In this document: positions 1 through 6,623 of the stretch, in pieces | Layout of the letters: each line of letters starts with the position of its first letter | Numbering within the stretch: the first letter of the stretch is position 1 | Assembly (NCBI GenBank): GCA_937872125.1 | Contig: CALMNY010000500.1 | Coordinates: 1-11,437 of the forward strand | Source: an uncultured Candidatus Competibacteraceae bacterium | GTDB taxonomy: Bacteria; Pseudomonadota; Gammaproteobacteria; Competibacterales; Competibacteraceae | Direction: 5' to 3' | Length of the DNA: 11,437 nucleotides | Notes under the pieces: model-generated | What the model saw: the letters and a program-made list of their open reading frames with translations, nothing else | Database searches by the model: none | Told to the model about the DNA's origin: nothing | Made by a program: the position numbers and the translations under genes

Positions 1-225
1 AGCTACTCATACATCCAAGACCGGGACAATAACACCGCAGGTGATCAGTGGCAGGCGAAAGTGCTGGCTGCCATCGAGTATGGAAATCAGCAGCGATCCT
101 CTCTTGAAAGAGAGAATCAGGCGCTTCTGGAACAGGTGAAGTCGCAGAGTGCCCGCATCGCGTATCTGGATGCGTCTCAACGCGTATCCGTTAAATCCAC
201 GGCATCAAAGCAAATGCCGAGATAA
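1..225 (+). CDS. C-terminal fragment of a coiled-coil protein, 5' end outside window
   Basis: The frame is open from the first base and stops at TAA 223-225, giving the last 74 residues of a protein that begins outside the window. The middle (about residues 30-60) is rich in Glu, Gln, Leu and Arg, with the run ERENQALLEQVKSQSARI, which reads as an amphipathic coiled coil; the tail is basic (SVKSTASKQMPR). No catalytic motif is visible. C-terminal coiled coils of this kind are common in plasmid partition or accessory proteins and in mobilisation proteins, but nothing here selects one family. Base composition is moderate, like the next 1.9 kb and unlike the GC-rich remainder. It is transcribed towards the minus-strand operon that ends at 441. 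I am confident it is coding and have no functional assignment. Confidence 0.65.
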   Translation, partial: SYSYIQDRDNNTAGDQWQAKVLAAIEYGNQQRSSLERENQALLEQVKSQSARIAYLDASQRVSVKSTASKQMPR

Positions 226-261
226 CAGGACGTACCCAGGCTTTTTTCACCAGCTGGAACC

Positions 262-396
262 GTGCTGATCATCCCGCCCTTCGATCCGCAATTATCCATC
301 GTGACCTCTGTCTATGACGTAAAACGCGAGACGATGCGCCGCGCGCTGGATCCGGTTGACAGCCGGCCGGCGGATGATGCAGATGAGGACCAGTAG
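262..396 (+). CDS. Possible small protein of 44 residues
   Basis: A GTG-initiated frame runs from 262 to TAG 394-396. It is in the same frame as the preceding fragment, separated from it by that gene's TAA and 36 bases without a stop. The product starts MLIIPPFDPQLSIVTSVYDV and ends in an acidic tail (ADDADEDQ), a natural-looking composition. There is no convincing Shine-Dalgarno site before the GTG. It could be a small downstream gene, a remnant of a longer C-terminus cut off by the TAA at 223, or chance. It ends 45 bases from the convergent gene that stops at 441. No family is recognised. Confidence 0.3.
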   Translation: MLIIPPFDPQLSIVTSVYDVKRETMRRALDPVDSRPADDADEDQ

Positions 397-440
397 CCAG
401 AATGAAACAGGGGTAAGGAAACAGAGCATCCCTGAGAGGG

Positions 441-1136
441 TCAGAGCGCCATCAAAGTTTTCACGAGTTGTGGCATAAACCCGGTACGTGCCGGCTGGTC
501 TTCTAAACCAAGCAATTGGTACACCTGGCCGCCAATGCCTGGCCGGACCTCCCCGGTTTCCGTGCGGCAATCGTCCACGGCGAAATAGACGAACTCGAAT
601 AAATCGGCGATCGCGGGCGGAAACTCGTCGCGTAAAGCGTTTTCAGCCCCGATATACATCACCGGAGAGACGACAAAAATCCTCTTCGGGGAGATTTGTT
701 CGATCAGAGCCAGAATATTCGTTCTGACAACACAGCTTGATGAAATAATCGACTTAACCACGACGAGATAGTCAGCATCCTGGTATCCAGGTTGCAAATA
801 ACGATGGACGACAGGCGCAATGCTACCATTGTTGAGCGGGTAGTGATTATTCCAAAAAATGGCCGCCAGGATGTCTCGTGAGCTGCGCAGCGATTCGATG
901 ACGCCCGCCGCCAGATAATCGGCGTCTTCCGCGGTGGCGACAACGAGGCATTTGCTTCCAATGGGTATGCTGCTGTCAACAATGCGACCGAGTTGGCGCC
1001 CGATATCGGTCATGGACGCGCGATACGCGCTCGGCTCCCGGGTGCTTTCCAGCAGAGTGTTCAGGGCGTTCTTTGCGCCCTCATCGGCACAAGACGCGAA
1101 TCTACGGTGCGCTTCAGGAGTACCCATGGTTGACAC
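441..1136 (-). CDS. Uracil-phosphoribosyltransferase-like protein with altered PRPP loop
   Basis: 231 residues from GTG at 1136 (an in-frame ATG at 1127 is an alternative; neither has a clear ribosome site) to TGA at 441. The second half follows the type I phosphoribosyltransferase fold of the uracil branch. A hydrophobic strand (DYLVVV, about 122-127) leads into a loop KSIISSSCV (128-136) where Upp enzymes carry DPxLATGGS. Next come IFVVSPVMYIGAE (153-165) and then VDDCRTETGEVRPGIGG (187-203), which matches the Upp ending that closes in PGLGDAGDR. The acidic residues and TGG of the PRPP loop are missing, so ordinary uracil salvage is unlikely; a binding, sensing or altered catalytic role is my inference. 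It starts 7 bases after the stop of the nuclease-like gene, so the two are probably co-translated. PRTase-like proteins are known partners in some bacterial defence systems, including certain retrons, but no reverse transcriptase is present here. Confidence 0.72.
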   Translation of the reverse strand: MSTMGTPEAHRRFASCADEGAKNALNTLLESTREPSAYRASMTDIGRQLGRIVDSSIPIGSKCLVVATAEDADYLAAGVIESLRSSRDILAAIFWNNHYPLNNGSIAPVVHRYLQPGYQDADYLVVVKSIISSSCVVRTNILALIEQISPKRIFVVSPVMYIGAENALRDEFPPAIADLFEFVYFAVDDCRTETGEVRPGIGGQVYQLLGLEDQPARTGFMPQLVKTLMAL

Positions 1137-1143
1137 CCAAGTT

Positions 1144-2067
1144 TCAGTTTGCCAATTCTGGCGCCGCCTGCAACATCAGATACGACAGCACCTGGTTTAA
1201 GGTTTGCGCCGTTGCCAACGCGGCCGGCATCTGCGCCTCGATCTCCACCTTCATTGCGATCGATAGTCCGCGGTATGTCACGACATAACGCCCGGCCTCA
1301 ATGTGCAGTTCGAGCCCTGCGTACTTCGAGCACAGGCCCGTGAGCCACGGTGGGGGCGGCCCTGGCGTGGGGTCAAGGCCCAGGAACAGATCGGGCTTTG
1401 ATATGTGTCGTGCCTGGCGCACCAGGTCATCTAATCGCGCAGCCGCCTGCGCCGAGAGCCACACCCCGAGCAGAAGCGAAAACACGGCGTTGGCGGTCGA
1501 TACATCATCCGATCCGCAGATCACCTTTAAGTTTTCTCTGACTGTATCCTCTCCGAATATGAGCTGCACGCTGGCAGGAAAATAGGGAAAGTACTCGCAC
1601 CGGAAGGAGGCGCGTCCGCATTGGCTAATCTTCTGGCGATTCGCCTCGGCCATGCTTGGGCAGGAGACCACGAGCACTTGGTTGCTCGTATCCACTCTGT
1701 GAAAATCGAGATCGATCACGGTCTGCCTGGCGAATCGCTCTGCGTGCGTCGGCGTCCATCGCGCGGCATTCCCGGATGAGTTCTTCGCTTGGTAATTAGT
1801 CTTGGTGTTATTCGACCGTTGCCGCAGACAGAGATCGTCGACGTAGCTGTACTCTTGGGCTGACAACGTAAAGTCGGCCAGGTTGTCTTCACTCGCAACG
1901 ATTTCGCAGATTTTCGCCACGGCAAAGAAATTTTCGTACACACCGCCTTTATGGTTGTTGTCACCGCCAGTCCTGATAGACCTGAGCTGTGTTACCGCAT
2001 CGCCGCCAAATTGCTGTTCGACGAATGCCTCTAACGCTTCAGTCTCAGCGCCATCACCAAGCATCAT
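1144..2067 (-). CDS. Putative PD-(D/E)XK-type nuclease-like protein (DUF4297/Cap4-like N-terminus)
   Basis: 307 residues from tandem ATG codons at 2067 and 2064 to TGA at 1144. Residues 41-95 carry an ordered motif set: GGVYENF with Glu45, then VDDL (76-79) with Asp77 and Asp78, then NYQAKNS with Gln93 and Lys95. The order E, DD, QxK after a glycine pair is that of restriction-endonuclease-fold domains of the DUF4297 type found in anti-phage nucleases such as Cap4; Lys95 would be the catalytic lysine. After about residue 120 the protein does not resemble a family I know. It contains a short hydrophobic stretch (AVFSLLLGVWL, 194-204) and a proline-rich linker (about 233-240). It is the first gene of an operon with the PRTase-like gene and has its own promoter (2106-2133). 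There is no evident Shine-Dalgarno site. Assignment to nuclease rests on the motif only. Confidence 0.7.
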   Translation of the reverse strand: MMLGDGAETEALEAFVEQQFGGDAVTQLRSIRTGGDNNHKGGVYENFFAVAKICEIVASEDNLADFTLSAQEYSYVDDLCLRQRSNNTKTNYQAKNSSGNAARWTPTHAERFARQTVIDLDFHRVDTSNQVLVVSCPSMAEANRQKISQCGRASFRCEYFPYFPASVQLIFGEDTVRENLKVICGSDDVSTANAVFSLLLGVWLSAQAAARLDDLVRQARHISKPDLFLGLDPTPGPPPPWLTGLCSKYAGLELHIEAGRYVVTYRGLSIAMKVEIEAQMPAALATAQTLNQVLSYLMLQAAPELAN

Positions 2068-2105
2068 AGTAGGAAAATGCGATGTGTTTGCAGAAATATA
2101 CTGTT

Positions 2106-2133
2106 AATTTAGCTTGACGCAACCTGATGTCAA
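2106..2133 (-). promoter_or_regulatory. Promoter of the nuclease-like/PRTase-like operon
   Basis: On the minus strand a perfect -35 box TTGACA (2128-2133) is followed after 16 bases by TAAATT (2106-2111, 4 of 6 to TATAAT). A start near 2099 would leave a leader of about 32 bases before the ATG at 2067. The surroundings are AT-rich compared with the DNA to the right. Confidence 0.55.
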
Positions 2134-2270
2134 CATTTATTGAGGGCAAGTGCGGCTCAGATCATAGACGCTCCCTCCCGCTCCTCCTTTAGGCGGGGTG
2201 GTTAGCGGACGGCAGTTCCGGTGCAAGACCGCGCGTGACACAGGAAACCTTGTGTCGTGGCGGCCCGCGG

Positions 2271-3054
2271 CTAGATCCACGGCTCGATGCAGAACGGGCC
2301 GGCCGGGTGGCGCGTGCCGACCGCGGCGCCACGGACATAAGCCACCGCCCACGCCAGACACGCGGCGCGCAATTCGGCCGTGAACGGATCGTTAGCGGCG
2401 GGCGCCGCCTGGGGCCCGATGATTTCCTCCGGTGCCACGTCCGCCAGACCGTCCCGGAAGAACCCTGCGCCGGCGTCGTCGTCCGCGGACAGCGGCGCCA
2501 GATCCTCCCAGCCCCAATGGTCATAGACGTCCCCCGGGGGCTCCGCCCCGGCCATGTCGGGTTCCTTGGGCAACAGGAGCGTATAGCACCAGTCCTGGCG
2601 CGGACCGTCCGGCGTGGCCGACACAAATCCCGACGTATTCCTCGTGCGCCGTCTGGTCTGTTCCGTGTTTCTGCCGCATCCAATGCCGCACCCAACCCCG
2701 CACGGAGTTCCTCCAGGGCCTTATCGGGTGGTAACCCCGTCCATGTGATGGTGCGTTCACCGTGACCCGACGTGTCCAAATCGTCGCTGAGCGACACTTC
2801 ACAGCACGCGCGCCACTGCCCGTCGGCCGGGTACAGCGCAGGCGAATGGACATGATTTCCTTCTTGACCCCGACCCACCCGGTATCGAAGGCCGTGGCGG
2901 ACGCCAGAGCGTCCTGTAACAAGGCGCGGAACTCGGGGTAAAACTCAAACGTACCATGGTGATCCCGGTCCCCCGCATAGCGGGCGAACTGCGCGGTGAA
3001 GTCTCCCGTCCCCGCCGGGCCCGTCCCCGCCGATTCGACCGTCGGTGCGTACAT
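2271..3054 (-). pseudogene. Unknown gene, about 260 residues, disrupted by two frameshifts
   Basis: Three overlapping minus-strand frames join into one natural-looking protein. The start ATG at 3054 (MYAPTVESAG) follows a strong ribosome site GGGGGAGGG. The first frame runs through FDTGWVGVKKEIMSIRLRC. A shift near 2825-2850 leads to a frame reading DGQWRACCEVSLSDDLDTSG and on to LRAGLGAALDAAE. A second shift near 2630-2690 leads to ATPDGPRQDWCYTLLLPKEP and an acidic, Ala/Asp-rich end at TAG 2271. Beyond each breakpoint the old frame degrades into Arg/Pro/Gly-rich noise, which is why I join them. I do not recognise the family, and there is no signal peptide or membrane segment. It points away from the ThyX-like gene and towards the defence-like operon. 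The shifts may be sequencing errors or true decay. Confidence 0.55.
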
Positions 3055-3145
3055 CGCACTACCCTCCCCCGCGCGTGGCGCTTGATCAACTAGGGGCTTT
3101 CTTGTCATTACCGACCATTTTTTTGCAAAGCGATTTAACCGGCGC

Positions 3146-3172
3146 TTGCATTTGCCACCCCCCTGCTACGAT
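3146..3172 (+). promoter_or_regulatory. Weak candidate promoter for the ThyX-like gene
   Basis: In the divergent gap 3055-3258 a TACGAT box (3167-3172, 4 of 6 to TATAAT) lies 15 bases after TTGCAT (3146-3151, 3 of 6 to TTGACA). The leader to ATG 3259 would be about 80 bases. The match is weak and the spacing short, so this is a suggestion only. Confidence 0.25.
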
Positions 3173-3258
3173 GCGGCGGTTTAGCGTCACCGGGCTCAGC
3201 GGTTTTCTGCCCAGGGCCCCTCCCCCTTCGCGCGCTCGCCCCATCCTTATCCCGCTCA

Positions 3259-3907
3259 ATGCACGCCACCTTACTCACCGCGACCGGGGATGATCACCTG
3301 GTCCTTACCGCCGGGGACGCCGCCGCTGCCGCCGCGGCACGGCCCGCCGCCACGCCGCGCGCGCGGCTGCGGGCGCAGGCGCGCCGCCAACGCTGGGCGG
3401 GCTTTCAGCGCCCGTGGGCGGTCTTCCGCCTGGACGCACCGGATTTTGTCGCCCAGCAGTGCCTGGAACATCTGGCGAACGCCCACCCGGCAGCGGCCGC
3501 CGGCGTGCTGCCGGCCCTCATTGCCCCCGGCCCCGCGGGCGCCCTGGCGCGCAGCCTCCCCGGGCCACCCCGCGGTCGGGACCCCCCTGCCCCCGGCCCT
3601 GCAGCGCGAAGCCAGCCTCCGCTACGACCAGGCCCTCGCGTGGGCCCGCTTCAGCTACCAGCAACTGCGCCTCCTCGGCGTCGACCCGCAGCAGGCCACC
3701 CAGGTACTGCCCCCGGCCCTGCGGGCGCCGTGGACGGCCGTGGGCTCCCGGTATGCCTGGGGCCGCGTCTGTCAGGCGTGCACCGCCCCCACCACCCCGG
3801 CGGAACTGCGCCGCCTGACCGCCCAGGTGGCCGCGGCCCTGGAAGAGCAGTTCCTGCTCGCCTGGGCGGAGCTGTGCGCCGCATTGGCGGCGCCCGCCAC
3901 CCCCTGA
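3259..3907 (+). pseudogene. Degenerate ThyX-like (flavin-dependent thymidylate synthase-fold) gene with one frameshift
   Basis: The first frame starts at ATG 3259 and is natural to about residue 101. The frame continuing one base later carries the rest to TGA 3905-3907. Removing one C from the C4 run at 3558-3561 restores ARSLPGHPAVGTPLPPALQ and gives 215 residues, a normal ThyX length. Two ThyX landmarks are visible. FRLDAPDFVAQQCLEHL (56-72) aligns with the family's F-x-APxFVARQxxRHR stretch, and WARFSYQQLRLLGVDPQQA followed by VLP aligns with the family's Y-x-xL-x-x-G-V-x-x-E-x-A-R-x-VLP region. The substrate-binding RHR is replaced by EHL, and the following Ser/Asn-Glu residues are also absent. 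Ordinary dTMP synthesis is therefore unlikely even if the frame is restored. The start lacks a clear ribosome site. It is followed 61 bases later by a MazG-like gene, consistent with a nucleotide-metabolism origin. Family assignment is by motif memory only. Confidence 0.5.
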
Positions 3908-3968
3908 AGACGGCCCCGCCTGCTCCCCCGCGGGGCACGCCCCTCCCCTCACCCCGTTTGAGCCGCCC

Positions 3969-4446
3969 ATGGATTCCCTGACCTATCTGACCGAGTCCGC
4001 CCTTACCGCCTCAGGCCAGTTCCACCCCGACCGGGTGACGCCGACGCACCTGCACGACACCCTGCAGACCCCTCCCCGCCCCCGCGGCCGCCGCGCCACA
4101 CGCCCCGGCGTCCGCGCCCCGGGAGCTCCGCGCGTTGCCCCCGGCACTGCTCCATGCCGTTCTCGGGCTCTACACCGAAGCGGCGGAAATGCTGGAGGCG
4201 CTGTGGGCGGCGCTGCACGGCGCGCCGTTGGATGAGATCAACCTGTTCGAGGAGGCGGGCGACCTGGAGTGGTACCTGGCGCTGTTGTAGCGCCAGCTGC
4301 AGCGCACCCCGGGGCAGGCGAAGGCCGCGAATATCGCCAAATTGCGCCAGCGGTACCCGGCGCAATTTGACCCCGGCCGCGCGCAGGTCCGCGATCTGGA
4401 CGCGGAACGGGCCCTGCTGGCCGAAGCGGCCCGCGCCACCCCGTAA
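3969..4446 (+). pseudogene. MazG-like nucleoside triphosphate pyrophosphohydrolase gene with a frameshift and an amber codon
   Basis: The ATG at 3969 opens MDSLTYLTESALTASGQFHP and remains natural through HLHDTLQT. The frame one base later takes over within the C-rich stretch near 4068-4095 and runs to TAA 4444-4446, giving about 158 residues. It contains the MazG metal-binding signature: LYTEAAEMLEAL (ExxE), then PLDEINLFEEAGDLEWYLAL (ExxD). After it comes the C-terminal ANIAKLRQRYPAQFD seen in phage and plasmid MazG-like enzymes. Such proteins hydrolyse NTPs or dNTPs to monophosphates. TAG at 4288-4290 interrupts the frame directly after WYLALL. TAG ends the neighbouring gene at 4496, so reassignment is not supported. 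The gene has a frameshift and a nonsense codon and is probably inactive, unless both are assembly errors. It shares strand and likely pathway with the ThyX-like gene. Confidence 0.62.
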
Positions 4447-4455
4447 CGCCCTCCC

Positions 4456-4486
4456 GCGGCGGGCGCGCCCGGTGCCGGCCCGCCGC
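4456..4486. terminator. GC-only hairpin between convergent genes
   Basis: GCGGCGGGC (4456-4464) and GCCCGCCGC (4478-4486) form a perfect 9-bp stem with a 13-base loop. It sits in the 49-base gap between the stop of the MazG-like gene and the stop of the convergent gene at 4496. There is no T tract on either side, so it may end transcripts weakly or protect 3' ends. Confidence 0.35.
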
Positions 4487-4495
4487 CCCGGAGCC

Positions 4496-5791
4496 CTAAT
4501 CCGTTAGCACCGTGACGGTATGGGGGTGATTGAGGATAAAGCCCTCCGGCTGGGCGCGGTCGTAGGCCGGGACCGACCGCAGCCCGCACGGGAGCTGGGC
4601 ACGCAGCTGCGCCACCCGGGTGGTAAACAGCGTCTGGTCCAGCCCCAGCGGATAGTCGACGGTGATGGCGATGGCCTGCGGTCCCGGCAGCGGCTCGTCC
4701 GCCGCGTCTGGACAACAGTACAGCGAGGCGTGGCGCACGAGGTGCGTGTCGACGAAGCCCAGGACCGCCAGCAACACCCGCCGCAGCGAGGAAGCCGCGT
4801 GCAACCCGGCGCCCACGCCGGGCAGCCCCCCGCCGGCGGTGGCATACGCCGCGTAATCGAAGCCCAGGGCGGTCAGCTGCGCCGGGTCGGCGAACAGCAG
4901 TTCGCCACCGCTCCCGGCCGGCAGTGCGGGCCCGGCGGGGGTCAGGGAAACGCACGCGGGATCGACCACGGCCCACAGCCCGCGCAAGCAATCCCGCTGC
5001 GCTTCCAGGGCGCGGTCGAGATCGAAGGGTAACAGGCCGGCCGCCCCCTGGGCGTACGCGGCGGCGATGGCGGCCGAGGCGGGCACGCTCACCTCCACCG
5101 CCCGCCCCCCGGCCAGATCCAGCCCGAGGGCGAACCCGCGGTCGGTGACGCGCGCCGGATGCGTGGCCCGGCAGCCGCCTTCCCAGAGAAGCGTCCAGGC
5201 CAGGCGCGCGGGCCGCACCGGCGAGCCCAGCTCATCGCACCAGCAAAAGCCCCCGGTGCCGAGGCGGTGCTCTGCCCGGACCCAGGCTTCCGGTCCCGCG
5301 GGGTCGCGTAACGTCCCGTGGAGGAGCGCCGCCCCCGGCGCCCCGCCGACCGCAGCGGGCGGCGCGGCATCCCCCGGCCACCCGCCCCGGGCGTAACGCG
5401 TGAGCAGCGGCGCCAACAACCCGGCGAGCGGCGCCCCGTCCCGTGCCTGGAAATCACAGCCGAAATACACCTCGCCATAATGCACGCCGAGGGGCGCCGC
5501 CGGCAGGACCCAGTCCGACGCCAGCGGTTCGAGCCGCGTCACCGCGTCCGCCGCGGGCGCCAGGCGCACGGCGGCGAAATAATGCGTCACCACCCGCGGG
5601 ATGGCATAGCACCCCGTCACGGTGACACCGAGCGCGGCCAGCTGGTCCCTTAAATCGCGGGCCAGGGGGGCCACCGCCACCGTCGGCGGGGGGGCGTCCC
5701 TGGCGGCATCCACGTCCGCCGGGTCGCTGACCCAGGCGAGCGGTAGCGACATCATCAGGGCAAAGTCGCGGTGAGCATTATTGTGCAGCAT
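4496..5791 (-). CDS. Unknown protein of about 431 residues
   Basis: An intact frame ends at TAG 4496. I place the start at ATG 5791 (MLHNNAHRDFALMMSLPLAW), because upstream of it the same frame turns into Gly/Arg/Pro-rich noise although it stays open to 6115. GGAGG lies 12 bases before this ATG, somewhat far. The protein is soluble-looking and Ala/Gly/Leu-rich, with many natural segments such as HYGEVYFGCDFQARDGAPL and GLDQTLFTTRVAQLRAQLP. It has no signal peptide, no clear membrane span and no catalytic motif I recognise. It is divergent from the Xre regulator at 6321 and has a plausible promoter at 6076-6104, which implies a long leader. Unlike the three genes to its left it needs no frameshift correction, which suggests it is still maintained. 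Confidence 0.7.
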   Translation of the reverse strand: MLHNNAHRDFALMMSLPLAWVSDPADVDAARDAPPPTVAVAPLARDLRDQLAALGVTVTGCYAIPRVVTHYFAAVRLAPAADAVTRLEPLASDWVLPAAPLGVHYGEVYFGCDFQARDGAPLAGLLAPLLTRYARGGWPGDAAPPAAVGGAPGAALLHGTLRDPAGPEAWVRAEHRLGTGGFCWCDELGSPVRPARLAWTLLWEGGCRATHPARVTDRGFALGLDLAGGRAVEVSVPASAAIAAAYAQGAAGLLPFDLDRALEAQRDCLRGLWAVVDPACVSLTPAGPALPAGSGGELLFADPAQLTALGFDYAAYATAGGGLPGVGAGLHAASSLRRVLLAVLGFVDTHLVRHASLYCCPDAADEPLPGPQAIAITVDYPLGLDQTLFTTRVAQLRAQLPCGLRSVPAYDRAQPEGFILNHPHTVTVLTD

Positions 5792-5936
5792 ATCGTCTTC
5801 AAACCTCCGGTGATAAGCAGCGGCACGGCCGCCAGTTCCTCCGCCGCGCGCTCCCTCCCGCATGAAAAGGGGATGGCGCGCTCTTCCGTAACCGCAGCCG
5901 GACCGAGTGTCCGGACCGCCTCCGTCAATCCGACCA
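5755..5936 (-). CDS. Possible small protein of 60 residues overlapping the next start
   Basis: In another minus frame, ATG 5936 to TGA 5755 reads MVGLTEAVRTLGPAAVTEER and then a balanced mixture including ELAAVPLLITGGLK. This looks far more natural than the frame extending upstream of 5791. It overlaps the 5791 start by 37 bases and contains that gene's GGAGG, the arrangement expected of a coupled leader gene. There is no clear ribosome site of its own. It could be a real small gene, the mis-framed N-terminus of the 431-residue protein, or chance. Confidence 0.28.
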
Positions 5937-6075
5937 TTGCCGGGCACGGGCGCCCTAGCGGCGGCGGGCCAGAAAGGGCCCGTCGCGGGGATGGAATGCG
6001 GGCGCATTTCGCCACCGTAAGCGCCCGCCTGAGGCAAATAATAACCAGCACTTCCTGTCGTTATTCCTAGGGCAC

Positions 6076-6104
6076 AGTATAGTGAATGCCGGCGCTTTTG
6101 GCGA
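6076..6104 (-). promoter_or_regulatory. Candidate promoter for the minus-strand gene ending at 4496
   Basis: On the minus strand TCGCCA (6099-6104, 4 of 6 to TTGACA) lies 17 bases before TATACT (6076-6081, 5 of 6 to TATAAT). A start near 6069 gives a leader of about 280 bases before ATG 5791, long enough to contain the possible small frame at 5755-5936. The same -10 sequence TATACT is used in front of the divergent regulator. Confidence 0.45.
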
Positions 6105-6134
6105 ATGCGCCACATCGAATTCGCGCAAAATTAA

Positions 6135-6153
6135 GGCCGGCAATGCAGGCCGG
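6135..6153 (-). terminator. Short hairpin resembling the 6784 terminator
   Basis: Read on the minus strand, CCGGC and GCCGG pair around a 7-base loop and are followed by CCTTAATTTT, a weak terminator shape. The core at 6135-6151 matches 16 of 17 bases of the strong terminator core at 6785-6801. The stem is short and no minus-strand gene clearly ends here. Confidence 0.25.
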
Positions 6154-6241
6154 AATAAACGCGGGATCGGGTCAGCGCGGGCCGGCGGACGCCGGCCGGT
6201 AACGCCGGGCACCGTGTGGTGGTGGCCGCGTGGGCGTCCTC

Positions 6242-6263
6242 TATACTAAGGATTCCTGAGTAT
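6242..6263 (+). promoter_or_regulatory. -10 box and overlapping operator-like inverted repeat of the Xre gene
   Basis: TATACT at 6242-6247 matches 5 of 6 positions of the -10 consensus and lies 73 bases before the GTG at 6321. No good -35 box is seen. From 6243 the half-site ATACTAAGGA (6243-6252) is mirrored around T6253 by TCCTGAGTAT (6254-6263), 9 of 10 positions complementary. A two-fold symmetric site placed over the promoter of a small Xre-type gene is the usual arrangement for autoregulation. Confidence 0.6.
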
Positions 6264-6320
6264 CCCCGCGACCGAAAATCACCACAATCTCGCAGCCCAC
6301 GTCGCGGGTGAGGTGACAGG

Positions 6321-6590
6321 GTGGGCGAGAGAGCGAGCAGTCCGGTGCCAAGACGCCTGCGGGAGGCGCGTGAACTCCTGGGGATCTCCCAGCGCGAGCT
6401 GGGGGTACGCGCCGGCCTGGATCCCGCCAGCGCCAGTACCCGGATTAACCAGTACGAGCGCGGGCGCCATGCCCCGGATTACGGCACCCTGGCCGCCCTG
6501 GCGCGGATCCTGCAACGGCCCGTTGCGTTTTTCTACGCCGAGGAAGACGGTCTCGCCGCCTGGATTTGCCGCTACGAGGCCGCCGCGTAA
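6321..6590 (+). CDS. Small Xre-family helix-turn-helix regulator
   Basis: 89 residues from GTG 6321, with GAGG about 8 bases upstream, to TAA 6588-6590. Residues about 11-66 are a Cro/C1-type HTH domain: RRLREARELLGISQRELGVR gives helices 1-2, ASASTRINQYERGRHAPDY gives the recognition helix and following turn, and LAALARILQRPVAFFYAEED gives the closing helices. The ending with FYAEED is typical of short stand-alone Xre proteins on islands and plasmids. An operator-like inverted repeat overlaps its -10 box, so negative autoregulation is likely. Whether it also controls the divergent gene at 4496-5791 is open, because no second perfect site was seen there. The gene is intact, unlike several neighbours. 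Confidence 0.88.
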   Translation: MGERASSPVPRRLREARELLGISQRELGVRAGLDPASASTRINQYERGRHAPDYGTLAALARILQRPVAFFYAEEDGLAAWICRYEAAA

Positions 6591-6605
6591 GCGTGCCGGC
6601 GGGAT

Positions 6606-6623
6606 CCCGGCCATGCGGCCGGG
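6606..6623 (+). terminator. Hairpin just downstream of the Xre gene
   Basis: CCCGGCC (6606-6612) and GGCCGGG (6617-6623) form a perfect 7-bp stem with loop ATGC, starting 16 bases after the TAA at 6588-6590. No T tract follows, so it is an RNA hairpin that may stabilise or end the regulator transcript. Confidence 0.35.

Noticed and set aside
441..2067. Retron with PRTase effector
   Set aside because: PRTase-like proteins occur in some retrons, but no reverse transcriptase motif and no msr/msd-like repeat structure was found in the neighbourhood.
3540..3600. Programmed ribosomal frameshifting in the ThyX-like gene
   Set aside because: No slippery heptamer followed by a clear stimulatory structure was seen, and similar breaks recur in unrelated genes, which fits indels better.
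3969..4446. TAG reassigned as a sense codon
   Set aside because: TAG ends the intact gene at 4496 and the frame at 2271, so a single in-frame TAG is better explained as a mutation or error.
4170..4991. 273-codon minus-strand frame
   Set aside because: It overlaps both the MazG-like frame and the 4496-5791 gene and has Arg-rich, low-complexity composition.
5792..6115. N-terminal extension of the 431-residue protein up to 6115
   Set aside because: The extension is Gly/Arg/Pro-rich and unlike the rest of the protein, it lacks a ribosome site, and its start would precede the candidate promoter box at 6076-6104.
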